DNA of 64,000 nucleotides from Bacteroidales bacterium (lineage in GTDB: Bacteria; Bacteroidota; Bacteroidia; Bacteroidales; UBA932): NCBI GenBank assembly GCA_017415715.1, contig JAFQFD010000038.1, positions 1-64,000 of the forward strand, read 5' to 3'. A program made the translations under genes and the position numbers. The notes beneath the pieces were generated by a model. The model was not told the DNA's origin. It saw only the letters and a list, made by a program, of their open reading frames with translations, and did not search any database. Below, piece by piece: positions 34,685-42,253 of this stretch. Position 1 is the stretch's first letter. Each line of letters opens with the position of its first letter.

Positions 34685-35998
34685 ATGAGTTCATTTGTAG
34701 TAGAAGGCGGTTATAAGCTCAGCGGAACCATCAGGCCGCAGGGCGCCAAGAACGAGGCTCTGCAGATAATCAGCGCGGTGCTTCTGACCAAGGAGGAGGT
34801 GACGATCTCCAACATTCCGGAGATTCTTGACATCAAGAACCTTATCATCCTCCTTGAGGGAATGGGCGTCAAGGTCACCCGTCACGAGAAGGGCGTATAC
34901 ACATTCAAGGCGGACGAGATCGATGCTGAATATGTGATGAGCGCAGACTTTGTGGCCAAGTGCGCCAAGCTCCGTGGCTCCGTCATGGTCGTAGGACCGC
35001 TCCTCGCCCGTTTCGGCAGGGCGTATTTCCCTAAGCCGGGCGGAGATCAGATCGGCCGCCGCAGGGTCGATACGCATATCTTAGGCTTCATGAACCTCGG
35101 TGCCGAGCAGGAGTATGACATGGACAAGAGGGCCTTCTATCTCCATCTGCCGGAGGGCAGGAAGCTCCAGGGCCGCTATATGCTCCTGGACGAAGCGTCG
35201 GTTACCGGTACTGCCAACATCGTGATGGCTGCTACATTGGCAGAAGGCGTGACAACTATCTATAACGCAGCGTGCGAGCCATACCTCCAGCAGTTGTGCA
35301 AGATGCTGGTGAGGATGGGCGCAGACATCAAGGGCATAGGTTCTAACCTCCTCACAATCACAGGAGTGAAAACACTTGGAGGCACGCAGCATACCATACT
35401 TCCGGACATGATCGAGATCGGCTCGTTCATAGCTCTGGCAGCCATGAACAGAAGCTCCATCACTATCAAGGATGTGGCGTATGATGAACTGGGAATGATT
35501 CCGGATGTGTTCCGCAAGCTCGGAGTGAAACTCGAGCGTCGCGGAGATGACATCTTCGTTCCGGAGCAGGAAAGCTACGAGATAGACTCGTTCATGGATG
35601 GTTCGATTCTGAATATAGCAGATGCACCATGGCCTGGCATTTCACCTGACCTCCTCAGTGTGATCCTCGTGATGGCAACCCAGTGCAAGGGCAGCGTCCT
35701 CATCCATCAGAAGATGTTCGAGAGCCGCCTCTTCTTCGTGGACAAGCTCATAGACATGGGAGCGCAGATCATCCTCTGCGACCCGCACAGAGCTGTCGTG
35801 GTCGGTCACGACCACCGCTACCAGCTCCGCGCCGGCAAGATGGCCTCGCCGGACATCCGCGCCGGCATCGCCCTGCTGATCGCGGCAATGTCAGCCAAGG
35901 GCACAAGCGTCATCAGCAACATCGATCAGATCGACAGAGGCTACGAAGACATAGACATCCGCCTCAACGCCCTCGGCGCAAGAATCACCCGACAGTAA
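34685..35998 (+). CDS. murA: UDP-N-acetylglucosamine 1-carboxyvinyltransferase with Asp in place of the catalytic Cys
   Basis: It adds enolpyruvate from PEP to UDP-GlcNAc, the first committed step of peptidoglycan synthesis; murB, the next step, lies 2 kb upstream. The 437-residue protein has the usual two-domain EPSP-synthase-like fold, with the substrate motif RPQGAKNEALQ at 18-28. The catalytic loop reads KPGGDQIGRRRVD. D121 replaces the Cys (Cys115 in Escherichia coli numbering) that fosfomycin alkylates. Known Asp variants in Mycobacterium, Chlamydia and Borrelia are active and insensitive to fosfomycin, so the same is expected here. The stop codon lies inside a bidirectional terminator. 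Confidence 0.97.
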   Translation: MSSFVVEGGYKLSGTIRPQGAKNEALQIISAVLLTKEEVTISNIPEILDIKNLIILLEGMGVKVTRHEKGVYTFKADEIDAEYVMSADFVAKCAKLRGSVMVVGPLLARFGRAYFPKPGGDQIGRRRVDTHILGFMNLGAEQEYDMDKRAFYLHLPEGRKLQGRYMLLDEASVTGTANIVMAATLAEGVTTIYNAACEPYLQQLCKMLVRMGADIKGIGSNLLTITGVKTLGGTQHTILPDMIEIGSFIALAAMNRSSITIKDVAYDELGMIPDVFRKLGVKLERRGDDIFVPEQESYEIDSFMDGSILNIADAPWPGISPDLLSVILVMATQCKGSVLIHQKMFESRLFFVDKLIDMGAQIILCDPHRAVVVGHDHRYQLRAGKMASPDIRAGIALLIAAMSAKGTSVISNIDQIDRGYEDIDIRLNALGARITRQ

Positions 35999-36034
35999 AA
36001 AATAAGCTCAACATTGTGTTGAGCTTATTTTTTA
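35996..36034. terminator. Bidirectional terminator holding both stop codons of convergent genes
   Basis: A perfect 18-bp stem with a 3-base loop, A-rich on the left and T-rich on the right, so it terminates in both directions. The murA TAA (35996-35998) and the O-methyltransferase TAA (minus strand, 36025-36027) both fall within its arms. Confidence 0.92.
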
Positions 36035-36696
36035 CGGATGATGTTCAGACCGTCGCGCAGGGGCATGATTACTGATTCCACGCGCGGGTCTTTTGATACC
36101 ATGTCGTTGAAGCGGGCTATACCCTGGGTCTGTTTGTCCTGCGGGAGGGGATCCTGGCAGACCTTGCCGTCCCAGAGGACGTTGTCTGCGAGGATGAGGC
36201 CGCCGGGGCGGACCATGTCGAACACAAGGTCGTAGTATTCGCAGTATTCGCGCTTGTTGGCGTCCATGTAGACTATGTCATATAACTTGTCAGGGGCGGC
36301 TTCCATGCCATCTGCGAGGCCCATGTCTGACCGCATTGCTGCAAGCGTCTCCTTGCAGTCTCCTATATGGAGAGATATCCTGTCGGCAACTCCTGCGCGG
36401 TCGAATCCCTCAAGGATGAGGTCTTCGAGCTCGTCGTTCAGCTCGAGCGTGTCGAGGTGTCCGTCTTCCGGCATGGCCATGGCAAGGCATATTGCGGAAT
36501 ATCCTGTGAATGTGCCGAGCTCAAGTATGCGCCTGGCTCCGCTGGTCTTCACGATTATGCGGAGCAGCTCACCCTGAATGGCTCCGGAAAGCATTCTGGC
36601 ATGATTCGTCCTGATATGGGTCTGCTTCTCCACCCAGTCCAGAGCCTCACCCTGAGCACTCACATGCTCCTCAATATATTTATAAACCTTCTCCAT
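36025..36696 (-). CDS. Class I SAM-dependent O-methyltransferase
   Basis: This is a 223-residue cytosolic methyltransferase of the O-methyltransferase 3 (catechol/caffeoyl-CoA-like) family. Motif I is LELGTFTGYSAICLA (about residues 57-71). An acidic stretch with DTLELNDEL follows, then YDIVYMDANKREYCEYYD, which carries the metal-binding Asp, and the ILADNVLWDG motif. Substrate unknown; homologues methylate small phenols. Its start lies 15 bases from a 106-bp inverted-repeat element that separates it from the upstream M16 peptidase gene. Confidence 0.9.
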   Translation of the reverse strand: MEKVYKYIEEHVSAQGEALDWVEKQTHIRTNHARMLSGAIQGELLRIIVKTSGARRILELGTFTGYSAICLAMAMPEDGHLDTLELNDELEDLILEGFDRAGVADRISLHIGDCKETLAAMRSDMGLADGMEAAPDKLYDIVYMDANKREYCEYYDLVFDMVRPGGLILADNVLWDGKVCQDPLPQDKQTQGIARFNDMVSKDPRVESVIMPLRDGLNIIRKK

Positions 36697-36710
36697 AATC
36701 TTATTTTTTG

Positions 36711-36816
36711 TGGAGACACATGTATTCTAAAACCCTGGCCGCCCGTGGCCTGGTGAACGGGAGGGGCCCATCGCTAGCGATGGGAGGGATTTAGTTTTAG
36801 AATACATGTGTCTCCA
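36711..36816. repeat. 106-bp element with 23-bp perfect inverted ends (MITE- or REPIN-like)
   Basis: Left arm 36711-36733 and right arm 36794-36816 are perfect inverted copies (outer bases TGGAGACACATG). The interior holds an 18-bp perfect palindrome (36767-36784, core CATCGCTAGCGATG). It lies between the M16 peptidase stop, which directly abuts the right arm, and the O-methyltransferase start. It has no coding capacity and no second copy in the window. Confidence 0.88.
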
Positions 36817-38046
36817 TTATATATATATAAGTCTTGACAGTTTTTCGGGGTTGAAGATGGTGCGGGCCATTTCGCGGATGTCTTCTGCCGTTATGGCTTC
36901 CACCAGCTCTCTGTTCTCCTTGCCTGTGCTTATCTTTCCATATGCCAGGAGCCCCTTGCCCATGGACAGGCACTGGGTCTCCCCGTTGTCGCTGCTTATG
37001 GCCAGCTGGCCCAGCAGCTGTTTCTTCGCCGCCTTGAGGCGACGCTCGGACATCAGCTCCTCCTGAAGTCGCTTCAGCTCCTTGTCAATGGCCTTGATGC
37101 ACTTCTCCAGATTATGCTTGTCGCATCCCAGACTTATGGCCACGATGCCCGTGTCTGCATACTGCGTATATCCGCACTCCACTCCGTATACCCATCCGTT
37201 CTTCTCACGCAGGATGGAGTTGAGGATAGAGTTGTTGGCCGGACCTCCCAGAATGTTGCACAGCAGGACAGTGGCAAGCCTCTCGCGATCCTGATAAAGC
37301 GACGGCGCGAGGCCTCCGATGACGCAGTTCGCCTGATGGTTTCTCTTGTTCAAGGTCATGTCGAACGGCTCTGCAGAAGGTGCTATGTTCCTTGGCTCGG
37401 AAGGCATGTCCGGCACATCTGAAGGGAAGAACTTGCCCGCAAGCTTGAGGACGGTCTTCTCCATCACCTTCTCGTCCAGGTCGGCCACGATGCTGAATGC
37501 CATCCTGCCAGGCACGAATTTCTCCTTGACGAATCTCATGAGTTCGTCTCTGGTGATCTTTCTTACGGACGCTTTGGTGCCGAGGATGTTGCCGCTGAGC
37601 GGATGTCCCTTGAACAGCAGTTCCTCGAACTTGTCGTATATGTCTTCGGACGGAGTGTCCTTGTATGACTGGATCTCGTCGATGACCACGCCTTTCTCGG
37701 TGTTGATCTCGTGATCTGGGAAGACAGGGTCTGTCGCAAGCTCAAACAACAGAGACGCAGCCTTGCTGAGGTCCTCCTTGAGGACCGTCGCATGGAGCAC
37801 GATCTCCTCTTTTGTGGTGAATGCGTTGAGCTCTCCGCCCAGCTTGTCCAGATAATTGTTGATTACAGCGGCGCTCCTGCGTCCTGTGCCCTTGAATATG
37901 GTGTGTTCGACAAAATGGGCTATCCCGCTGTGGAAGCCCTCTTCGTCTCTTGTGCCGCATCGTATGCTGAGCGCGCAGTAGGCAACGGCAGAGCCGCCAC
38001 GCCTTACGGCATATTGCAGACCGCAGTCCGCCTTACCTGTCATCAT
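36817..38046 (-). CDS. M16-family zinc metallopeptidase
   Basis: This is a 409-residue peptidase of the insulinase/mitochondrial-processing-peptidase family. The inverted zinc motif HFVEH gives H44, E47 and H48, and the distal Glu lies in the following helix (about 120-125, NTEKGVVIDEI). The second half is the inactive-type M16C domain. No signal peptide is visible, so it is probably cytosolic. Its start overlaps the stop of the upstream secreted protein by 4 bases (ATGA), indicating coupled translation. Its stop codon is immediately followed by the 106-bp inverted-repeat element. Confidence 0.93.
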   Translation of the reverse strand: MMTGKADCGLQYAVRRGGSAVAYCALSIRCGTRDEEGFHSGIAHFVEHTIFKGTGRRSAAVINNYLDKLGGELNAFTTKEEIVLHATVLKEDLSKAASLLFELATDPVFPDHEINTEKGVVIDEIQSYKDTPSEDIYDKFEELLFKGHPLSGNILGTKASVRKITRDELMRFVKEKFVPGRMAFSIVADLDEKVMEKTVLKLAGKFFPSDVPDMPSEPRNIAPSAEPFDMTLNKRNHQANCVIGGLAPSLYQDRERLATVLLCNILGGPANNSILNSILREKNGWVYGVECGYTQYADTGIVAISLGCDKHNLEKCIKAIDKELKRLQEELMSERRLKAAKKQLLGQLAISSDNGETQCLSMGKGLLAYGKISTGKENRELVEAITAEDIREMARTIFNPEKLSRLIYI

Positions 38047-38891
38047 TTCCTTCCGCGGTATGAGTTTATGCGTCTGATGTCCTCGGCCAGGAATCCAGGG
38101 CCGAACTTCTTGGTTATCCTGTGACGGCGGAAGTAGTATAGCTCGTGCGTCTCAGAGTTGATGAGCATCTTGTAGCAGAATGAACCTGGCTGGGCATCAG
38201 TCGGTGCAACGACATAGCTGACAAGCGTATTAGGCGCATTCTCGAGCATATAGTCGTCTGCGCTGTCCTCGTCGGTGATGACCATGTCGGAGTCGAAGTT
38301 GAGGTCTCTGAACTCCCTGGTGATCTCGCTGCTGAGGTCGTCCTCGGAGAATACGAACTCCATGTTCTTGGCCTTCGCTATGTTCATAGAGTTGTTGCTG
38401 AGGCCGATATAGCCGTCGGTGTCCTTCTCCATGGACATGAGGGCATGTTTCTGGATGATGTCCAGGAATGCAGGAAGGAATACCATCTCCCTTCCTGAAG
38501 GGTCTTCCGCAGGGGCAAATGGTATGAATACAACCTCAAGCATTGAGTTGATGGTTGCACCGGTGCCTCCCTTTACAAGTGACAGCAGGTCGAGACCTGG
38601 TTCGGACTCCTTCTTGAACTGGCTGCTGGTTGTCAACAGGAAATAGAAGTCGCTGCTGTTCCTGTCCTTCTGGAACTCATCCCATGTGCAGAACTCGTAT
38701 GGGGAAACTCTCCACCTTGCCTTAACTTCGTCCTGGAGGGCAATGTCGTAGAAATCGTTACCGGTCAGCACGACCTTTGTTATTTTCTCAGTAAAATCGC
38801 TGATCTTGACCTTCTTCGTGTTGATCTGGGCCTGAGCGCCTGCCATCAGCGGAAGCAGAGCCACAGCCAGCATAATAAAAACCTTTCTCAT
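38043..38891 (-). CDS. Conserved exported protein of unknown function, upstream of the M16 peptidase
   Basis: I start at the ATG at 38891, which gives a clean signal peptide (MRKVFIMLAVALLPLMAGAQA, about 20 residues) and a 282-residue product; upstream in-frame starts would lie before the likely promoter. No enzymatic motif is apparent. Features include a KVKISDFTEKITKVVLTGNDFYDIAL stretch, acidic segments and a C-terminal ELYYFRRHRITKKFGPGF segment. It is probably periplasmic. It is translationally coupled to the M16 peptidase gene by a 4-base overlap, so the two may work together, but I do not recognise the family. Confidence 0.72.
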   Translation of the reverse strand: MRKVFIMLAVALLPLMAGAQAQINTKKVKISDFTEKITKVVLTGNDFYDIALQDEVKARWRVSPYEFCTWDEFQKDRNSSDFYFLLTTSSQFKKESEPGLDLLSLVKGGTGATINSMLEVVFIPFAPAEDPSGREMVFLPAFLDIIQKHALMSMEKDTDGYIGLSNNSMNIAKAKNMEFVFSEDDLSSEITREFRDLNFDSDMVITDEDSADDYMLENAPNTLVSYVVAPTDAQPGSFCYKMLINSETHELYYFRRHRITKKFGPGFLAEDIRRINSYRGRK

Positions 38892-38900
38892 ATCAGGGCA

Positions 38901-38916
38901 CAAAGTTACAAAAATA
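38901..38916 (-). promoter_or_regulatory. Two overlapping candidate -7 boxes for the exported protein-M16 unit
   Basis: On the minus strand TATTTTTG (38909-38916) and TAACTTTG (38901-38908) both fit TAnnTTTG. The first gives the more usual leader length before the ATG at 38891. Confidence 0.5.
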
Positions 38917-38920
38917 GTGC

Positions 38921-38928
38921 TATATTTG
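38921..38928 (+). promoter_or_regulatory. Candidate -7 box for dnaX
   Basis: TATATTTG on the plus strand. Transcription would begin near 38935, at the first base of the 98-bp tandem array, making the array the dnaX 5' leader. Confidence 0.5.
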
Positions 38929-38935
38929 TAAGTTG

Positions 38936-39229
38936 TGAAAACCAAAGTTTACGCAATGGTTTTCACAACCCGGCCCGGGCAGGGCCGAAATGCCCTTTGG
39001 GGCTGTCACGGAGTGACTGGGGGATAATATTAATGAAAACCAAAGTTTACGCAATGGTTTTCACAACCCGGCCCGGGTAGGGTCGAAATGCCCTTTGGGG
39101 CTGTCACGGAGTGACTGGGGGATAATATTAATGAAAACCAAAGTTTACGCAATGGTTTTCACAACCCGGCCCGGGCAGGGCCGAAATGCCCTTGGGGGCT
39201 GTCACGAAGTGACTTGGGGATAAGAACAT
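38936..39229 (+). repeat. 98-bp tandem repeat, three copies, upstream of dnaX
   Basis: Units start TGAAAACCAAAG at 38936, 39034 and 39132 and are nearly identical. Each contains an inverted pair GAAAACCA/TGGTTTTC, a GC-rich CGGCCCGGGC region and a GTCAC..GTGAC hairpin. The array fills the gap between the divergent exported-protein gene and dnaX, ending seven bases before the dnaX ATG. Confidence 0.95.
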
Positions 39230-39236
39230 AATTTTT

Positions 39237-40967
39237 ATGAGCCAATACATAGTATCAGCAAGAAAGTACAGGCCAGACTCCTTCGGGACACTGATCGGCC
39301 AGGATAATATAGCGCAGACCCTGAAGAATTCCATTCTTCGCGGTCAGCTTGCGCATGCATACCTCTTCTGCGGACCGCGTGGCGTCGGCAAGACGACCAC
39401 CGCGCGTATCTTCGCAAAGATGATCAACTGCTCCAACCCGTCAGCAGAGATGGAGCCATGCGGCACATGCGAGTCGTGCCAGTCGTTTGCTGAGGGACGC
39501 TCATACTGCATCCATGAGCTTGATGCCGCGTCGAATAACGGAGTTGAGGACATCAAGACCCTGATGGACCAGGTCCGTATACCTCCGCAGGTAGGCAAGT
39601 ACAGCGTATACATCATCGACGAGGTGCACATGCTCTCTCAGTCGGCATTCAACGCCTTCCTCAAGACCCTTGAGGAACCGCCTGCACACGCGATCTTCAT
39701 CCTGGCAACTACTGAAAAGCACAAGATCCTTCCGACTATCCTGTCGCGCTGTCAGACATACGACTTCAACAGGATCACTGTGGAGAATATCGTGAAGAAT
39801 CTCCGCATGGTGGCGACAAGCGAGGGCATAACCATCGATGACGAGTCGCTTCATGTGATAGCCCACAAGGCTGACGGAGCGATGCGTGATGCGCTCACCA
39901 TTTTTGACCAGACTGTCGCTTTCTGCGGCACTGACGTGAAGTATCAGGATGTGCTTCGCAACCTGAATGTGCTTGATTATGAGTATAGCTTCTCTCTTGT
40001 GGATGCATTCCTCAAAGGGGACTATCCGTCTGCACTTCTCGCCTTTGACGAAATACTGACAAAAGGTTTCAATGCACTGCATTTCGTTGCGGCATTGTCT
40101 TCGCATCTGCGTGATCTGATCGTCAGCAAGAGCGGGGGACTGGAGGCTCTTCTCGAGCTTCCTGATTCACTCAAGAAGAAATATAAGGAACAGGCTGACA
40201 GATGCCACATGAAGTTCCTCTATGACGCCCTTGGCGTGACCACGGCATGTGAGGCTGGATACAGGGCCAGCGTGAATCCTCGTCTGCATATCGAGTTCGC
40301 GCTCATGCGCCTCAGCTTCCTGATGGCAGCTCCGGCTCCGGTTCCGGCATCAGCATCGGCACAGGCCGCTCCGGTAGCGACGCCTGTCGCTCAGCCTGCA
40401 CCGGCTCAGCCGGCTCCAGCTGCCGCACCGGCAGCACAGCCTGCGCCAGCAGCGGCTCCGGCCGCTGAGGCCGCTCCAGCTGCAGAGCATCCGCAGCGCC
40501 GCGCCCGCGCCGTGCGTCAGACTCCATCTGCCGCTTCGATGAAGGCAATGGTCGACAAGGAGGCGGAAGAGGTGGCTGTCGTCAGCGGCGATATGGCACC
40601 GTCTGAGGAGCTGCTCAAGGCAAAGTGGCCTGAACTCGCTAAGGAATATGCGTCCAAGCCTCGTATGGCAAGCATGCTTGCTACTACGACGTTGAAGATC
40701 ACAGGTGATGACACTCAGCGTGTCGTTACATTCATGGTGGATAATGACGCCCAGAAGGTGTGGGTGGAGAGCAAGCTTCTCCACGACCTCGAGGGAAGGT
40801 TCCAGAGGATAGTCGGCTCGCCGAAGGTGCTGCTGCGTGTGGATGTGACTCCTGCGGAGGAAGTGAAACCTGTGGCATATATGCCAGAGGACAAGGCAAA
40901 GGAGCTTATGGCAGAAAATGCTGAGGTCAAGAATCTGGTGAAGGACCTCGGACTTGATGTAAAATAG
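39237..40967 (+). CDS. dnaX: DNA polymerase III subunits gamma/tau
   Basis: This clamp-loader ATPase assembles the sliding clamp and organises the replisome. The 576-residue protein has Walker A GPRGVGKTTTARIF (about residues 43-56), a four-Cys zinc module (CGTCESCQ region), the DEVHMLSQSAFNAFLKTLEEPP Walker B segment, and sensor motifs in the AAA+ domain (1-about 360). An Ala/Pro-rich linker (about 363-425) leads to a C-terminal tau-like domain. The start follows a triple 98-bp repeat array. It is followed after seven bases by lptB. I did not identify a frameshift site. Confidence 0.96.
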   Translation: MSQYIVSARKYRPDSFGTLIGQDNIAQTLKNSILRGQLAHAYLFCGPRGVGKTTTARIFAKMINCSNPSAEMEPCGTCESCQSFAEGRSYCIHELDAASNNGVEDIKTLMDQVRIPPQVGKYSVYIIDEVHMLSQSAFNAFLKTLEEPPAHAIFILATTEKHKILPTILSRCQTYDFNRITVENIVKNLRMVATSEGITIDDESLHVIAHKADGAMRDALTIFDQTVAFCGTDVKYQDVLRNLNVLDYEYSFSLVDAFLKGDYPSALLAFDEILTKGFNALHFVAALSSHLRDLIVSKSGGLEALLELPDSLKKKYKEQADRCHMKFLYDALGVTTACEAGYRASVNPRLHIEFALMRLSFLMAAPAPVPASASAQAAPVATPVAQPAPAQPAPAAAPAAQPAPAAAPAAEAAPAAEHPQRRARAVRQTPSAASMKAMVDKEAEEVAVVSGDMAPSEELLKAKWPELAKEYASKPRMASMLATTTLKITGDDTQRVVTFMVDNDAQKVWVESKLLHDLEGRFQRIVGSPKVLLRVDVTPAEEVKPVAYMPEDKAKELMAENAEVKNLVKDLGLDVK

Positions 40968-40974
40968 GACTGAT

Positions 40975-41793
40975 ATGAAACTTAGATGTGAGAATCTGGT
41001 CAAGAAGTATGGACCAAGAACAGTGGTGAAGGGTGTCTCGATGGAAGTCGAGCAGGGAGAGATCGTCGGATTCCTCGGACCGAACGGTGCGGGAAAGACA
41101 ACCAGCTTCTATATGATTACAGGACTGATCGTGCCGAATGCCGGCAGGATTTTCCTGGATGATGAGGATATAACCAAGCTGCCGATGTTCAAGCGCTCGC
41201 AGAAGGGCGTGGGATACCTTGCGCAGGAGGCGTCGGTGTTCCGTCATATGACAGTCGAGGACAACATCATGTCGGTAATGGAGATGTCCAAGCAGTTCAC
41301 CAAGGAGGAAAGAATGCAGCGTCTGGAAGACCTTCTTGACGAGTTCAACCTCCATAAGGTCCGCAAGAGCAAGGGAATCCAGCTCTCCGGTGGCGAGCGT
41401 CGCCGCTGCGAGATCGCCCGTGCGCTGGCCATAGACCCGAAGTTCATCCTCCTGGACGAGCCGTTCGCCGGAGTCGACCCTATCGCGGTGGAGGACATCC
41501 AGTACATCATCGCCAAGCTCAAATACAAGAATATCGGAGTCATCATTACTGACCACAATGTGGGTGAGACTCTCGCGATCATAGACCGTGCATATCTTCT
41601 CTACGAGGGGTCTATCCTCCAGAGCGGCACTCCGGAAGCCCTCGCGGCAGACGACGAAGTGCGTACCAAGTACCTTGGTTCGAACTTCGTCCTCAAGCGC
41701 TCCGATGCCTTCCTCCGCGCCGAGGCCGGCGGCCCTCAGCGCATCAACACTCAGGCCGAGCACGATGCTGCGGCCAAAATCAAGATCGACTGA
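40975..41793 (+). CDS. lptB: LPS export ABC transporter ATP-binding protein
   Basis: This is the ATPase of the LptB2FG complex that extracts lipopolysaccharide from the inner membrane. The 272-residue protein has Walker A GPNGAGKTTSFYM (about residues 36-48), the signature LSGGERRRCEIARAL (about 138-152), Walker B FILLDEPFAGVDP and the switch His in ITDHNVGET. It is about 30 residues longer than the usual 240, with the extra at the C-terminus (after VLKRSDAFL). It follows dnaX closely and converges on the cupin gene, whose stop codon is adjacent. Confidence 0.94.
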   Translation: MKLRCENLVKKYGPRTVVKGVSMEVEQGEIVGFLGPNGAGKTTSFYMITGLIVPNAGRIFLDDEDITKLPMFKRSQKGVGYLAQEASVFRHMTVEDNIMSVMEMSKQFTKEERMQRLEDLLDEFNLHKVRKSKGIQLSGGERRRCEIARALAIDPKFILLDEPFAGVDPIAVEDIQYIIAKLKYKNIGVIITDHNVGETLAIIDRAYLLYEGSILQSGTPEALAADDEVRTKYLGSNFVLKRSDAFLRAEAGGPQRINTQAEHDAAAKIKID

Positions 41794-42144
41794 TTACTGC
41801 TTGGGAACGACCGCGTAGAAAACGAGGTCGGACTCTGAAGCTGACGGATTCGAGAGGCTGTGCGTATGTCCTTTAGGACAGTACAGGCAGTCTCCCGTAT
41901 GTAGTTCCTGTGTCTTTTCTGTTCCGTCTGGAGCCGACTCGTATATCTTGCCGTCTCCGCTGATGATGAATATCACCTCGCAGCTGTCGTCATGCGTGTG
42001 TACACCTATGGATGCACCAGGGACAAGGCAGCCTTTGAATATGCGGTTTGTGCCGTCGAAGAACATGTTTGCGGCAAGTTCCTTCTCTCCGCCTTTGAAT
42101 TCCGGGAGATGTGAAAGCTCTATTTGGTCGAATTTCAGAATCAT
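41794..42144 (-). CDS. Small cupin-domain protein
   Basis: This is a 116-residue single-domain cupin. I start at the ATG at 42144 (MILKFDQIEL); a TTG six codons upstream is less likely. The metal-site motif is GVHTHDDSCEVIFIISGDGKIYE with two His and a Glu, and the second cupin motif is YCPKGHTHSLSNPS. Such proteins bind a divalent metal and act on small molecules or sense sugars; the substrate is unknown. It is divergent from the aminotransferase gene, with the two candidate promoters only some 20 bases apart, so they may be co-regulated. Confidence 0.88.
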   Translation of the reverse strand: MILKFDQIELSHLPEFKGGEKELAANMFFDGTNRIFKGCLVPGASIGVHTHDDSCEVIFIISGDGKIYESAPDGTEKTQELHTGDCLYCPKGHTHSLSNPSASESDLVFYAVVPKQ

Positions 42145-42188
42145 ATGATTTTCTTCTTTCAAGTTACAGATTGTTAAGAATCGGTCTG

Positions 42189-42196
42189 CAAATGTA
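42189..42196 (-). promoter_or_regulatory. Candidate -7 box for the cupin gene
   Basis: Minus-strand TACATTTG fits TAnnTTTG, 45 bases upstream of the ATG at 42144. Confidence 0.55.
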
Positions 42197-42217
42197 GCAA
42201 TTCTGCAGGATTTTTGT

Positions 42218-42225
42218 TATATTTG
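42218..42225 (+). promoter_or_regulatory. Candidate -7 box for the aminotransferase gene
   Basis: TATATTTG fits TAnnTTTG. The ATG at 42254 lies about 22 bases after the predicted transcription start. Confidence 0.6.
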
Positions 42226-42253
42226 GTGCGGTTTATCCCCGCCATTACAAGTT

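Noticed and set aside
38936-39229. CRISPR-like or coding interpretation of the 98-bp tandem array
   Set aside because: Units are identical throughout with no unique spacers, and the reading frames in them are short shadows.
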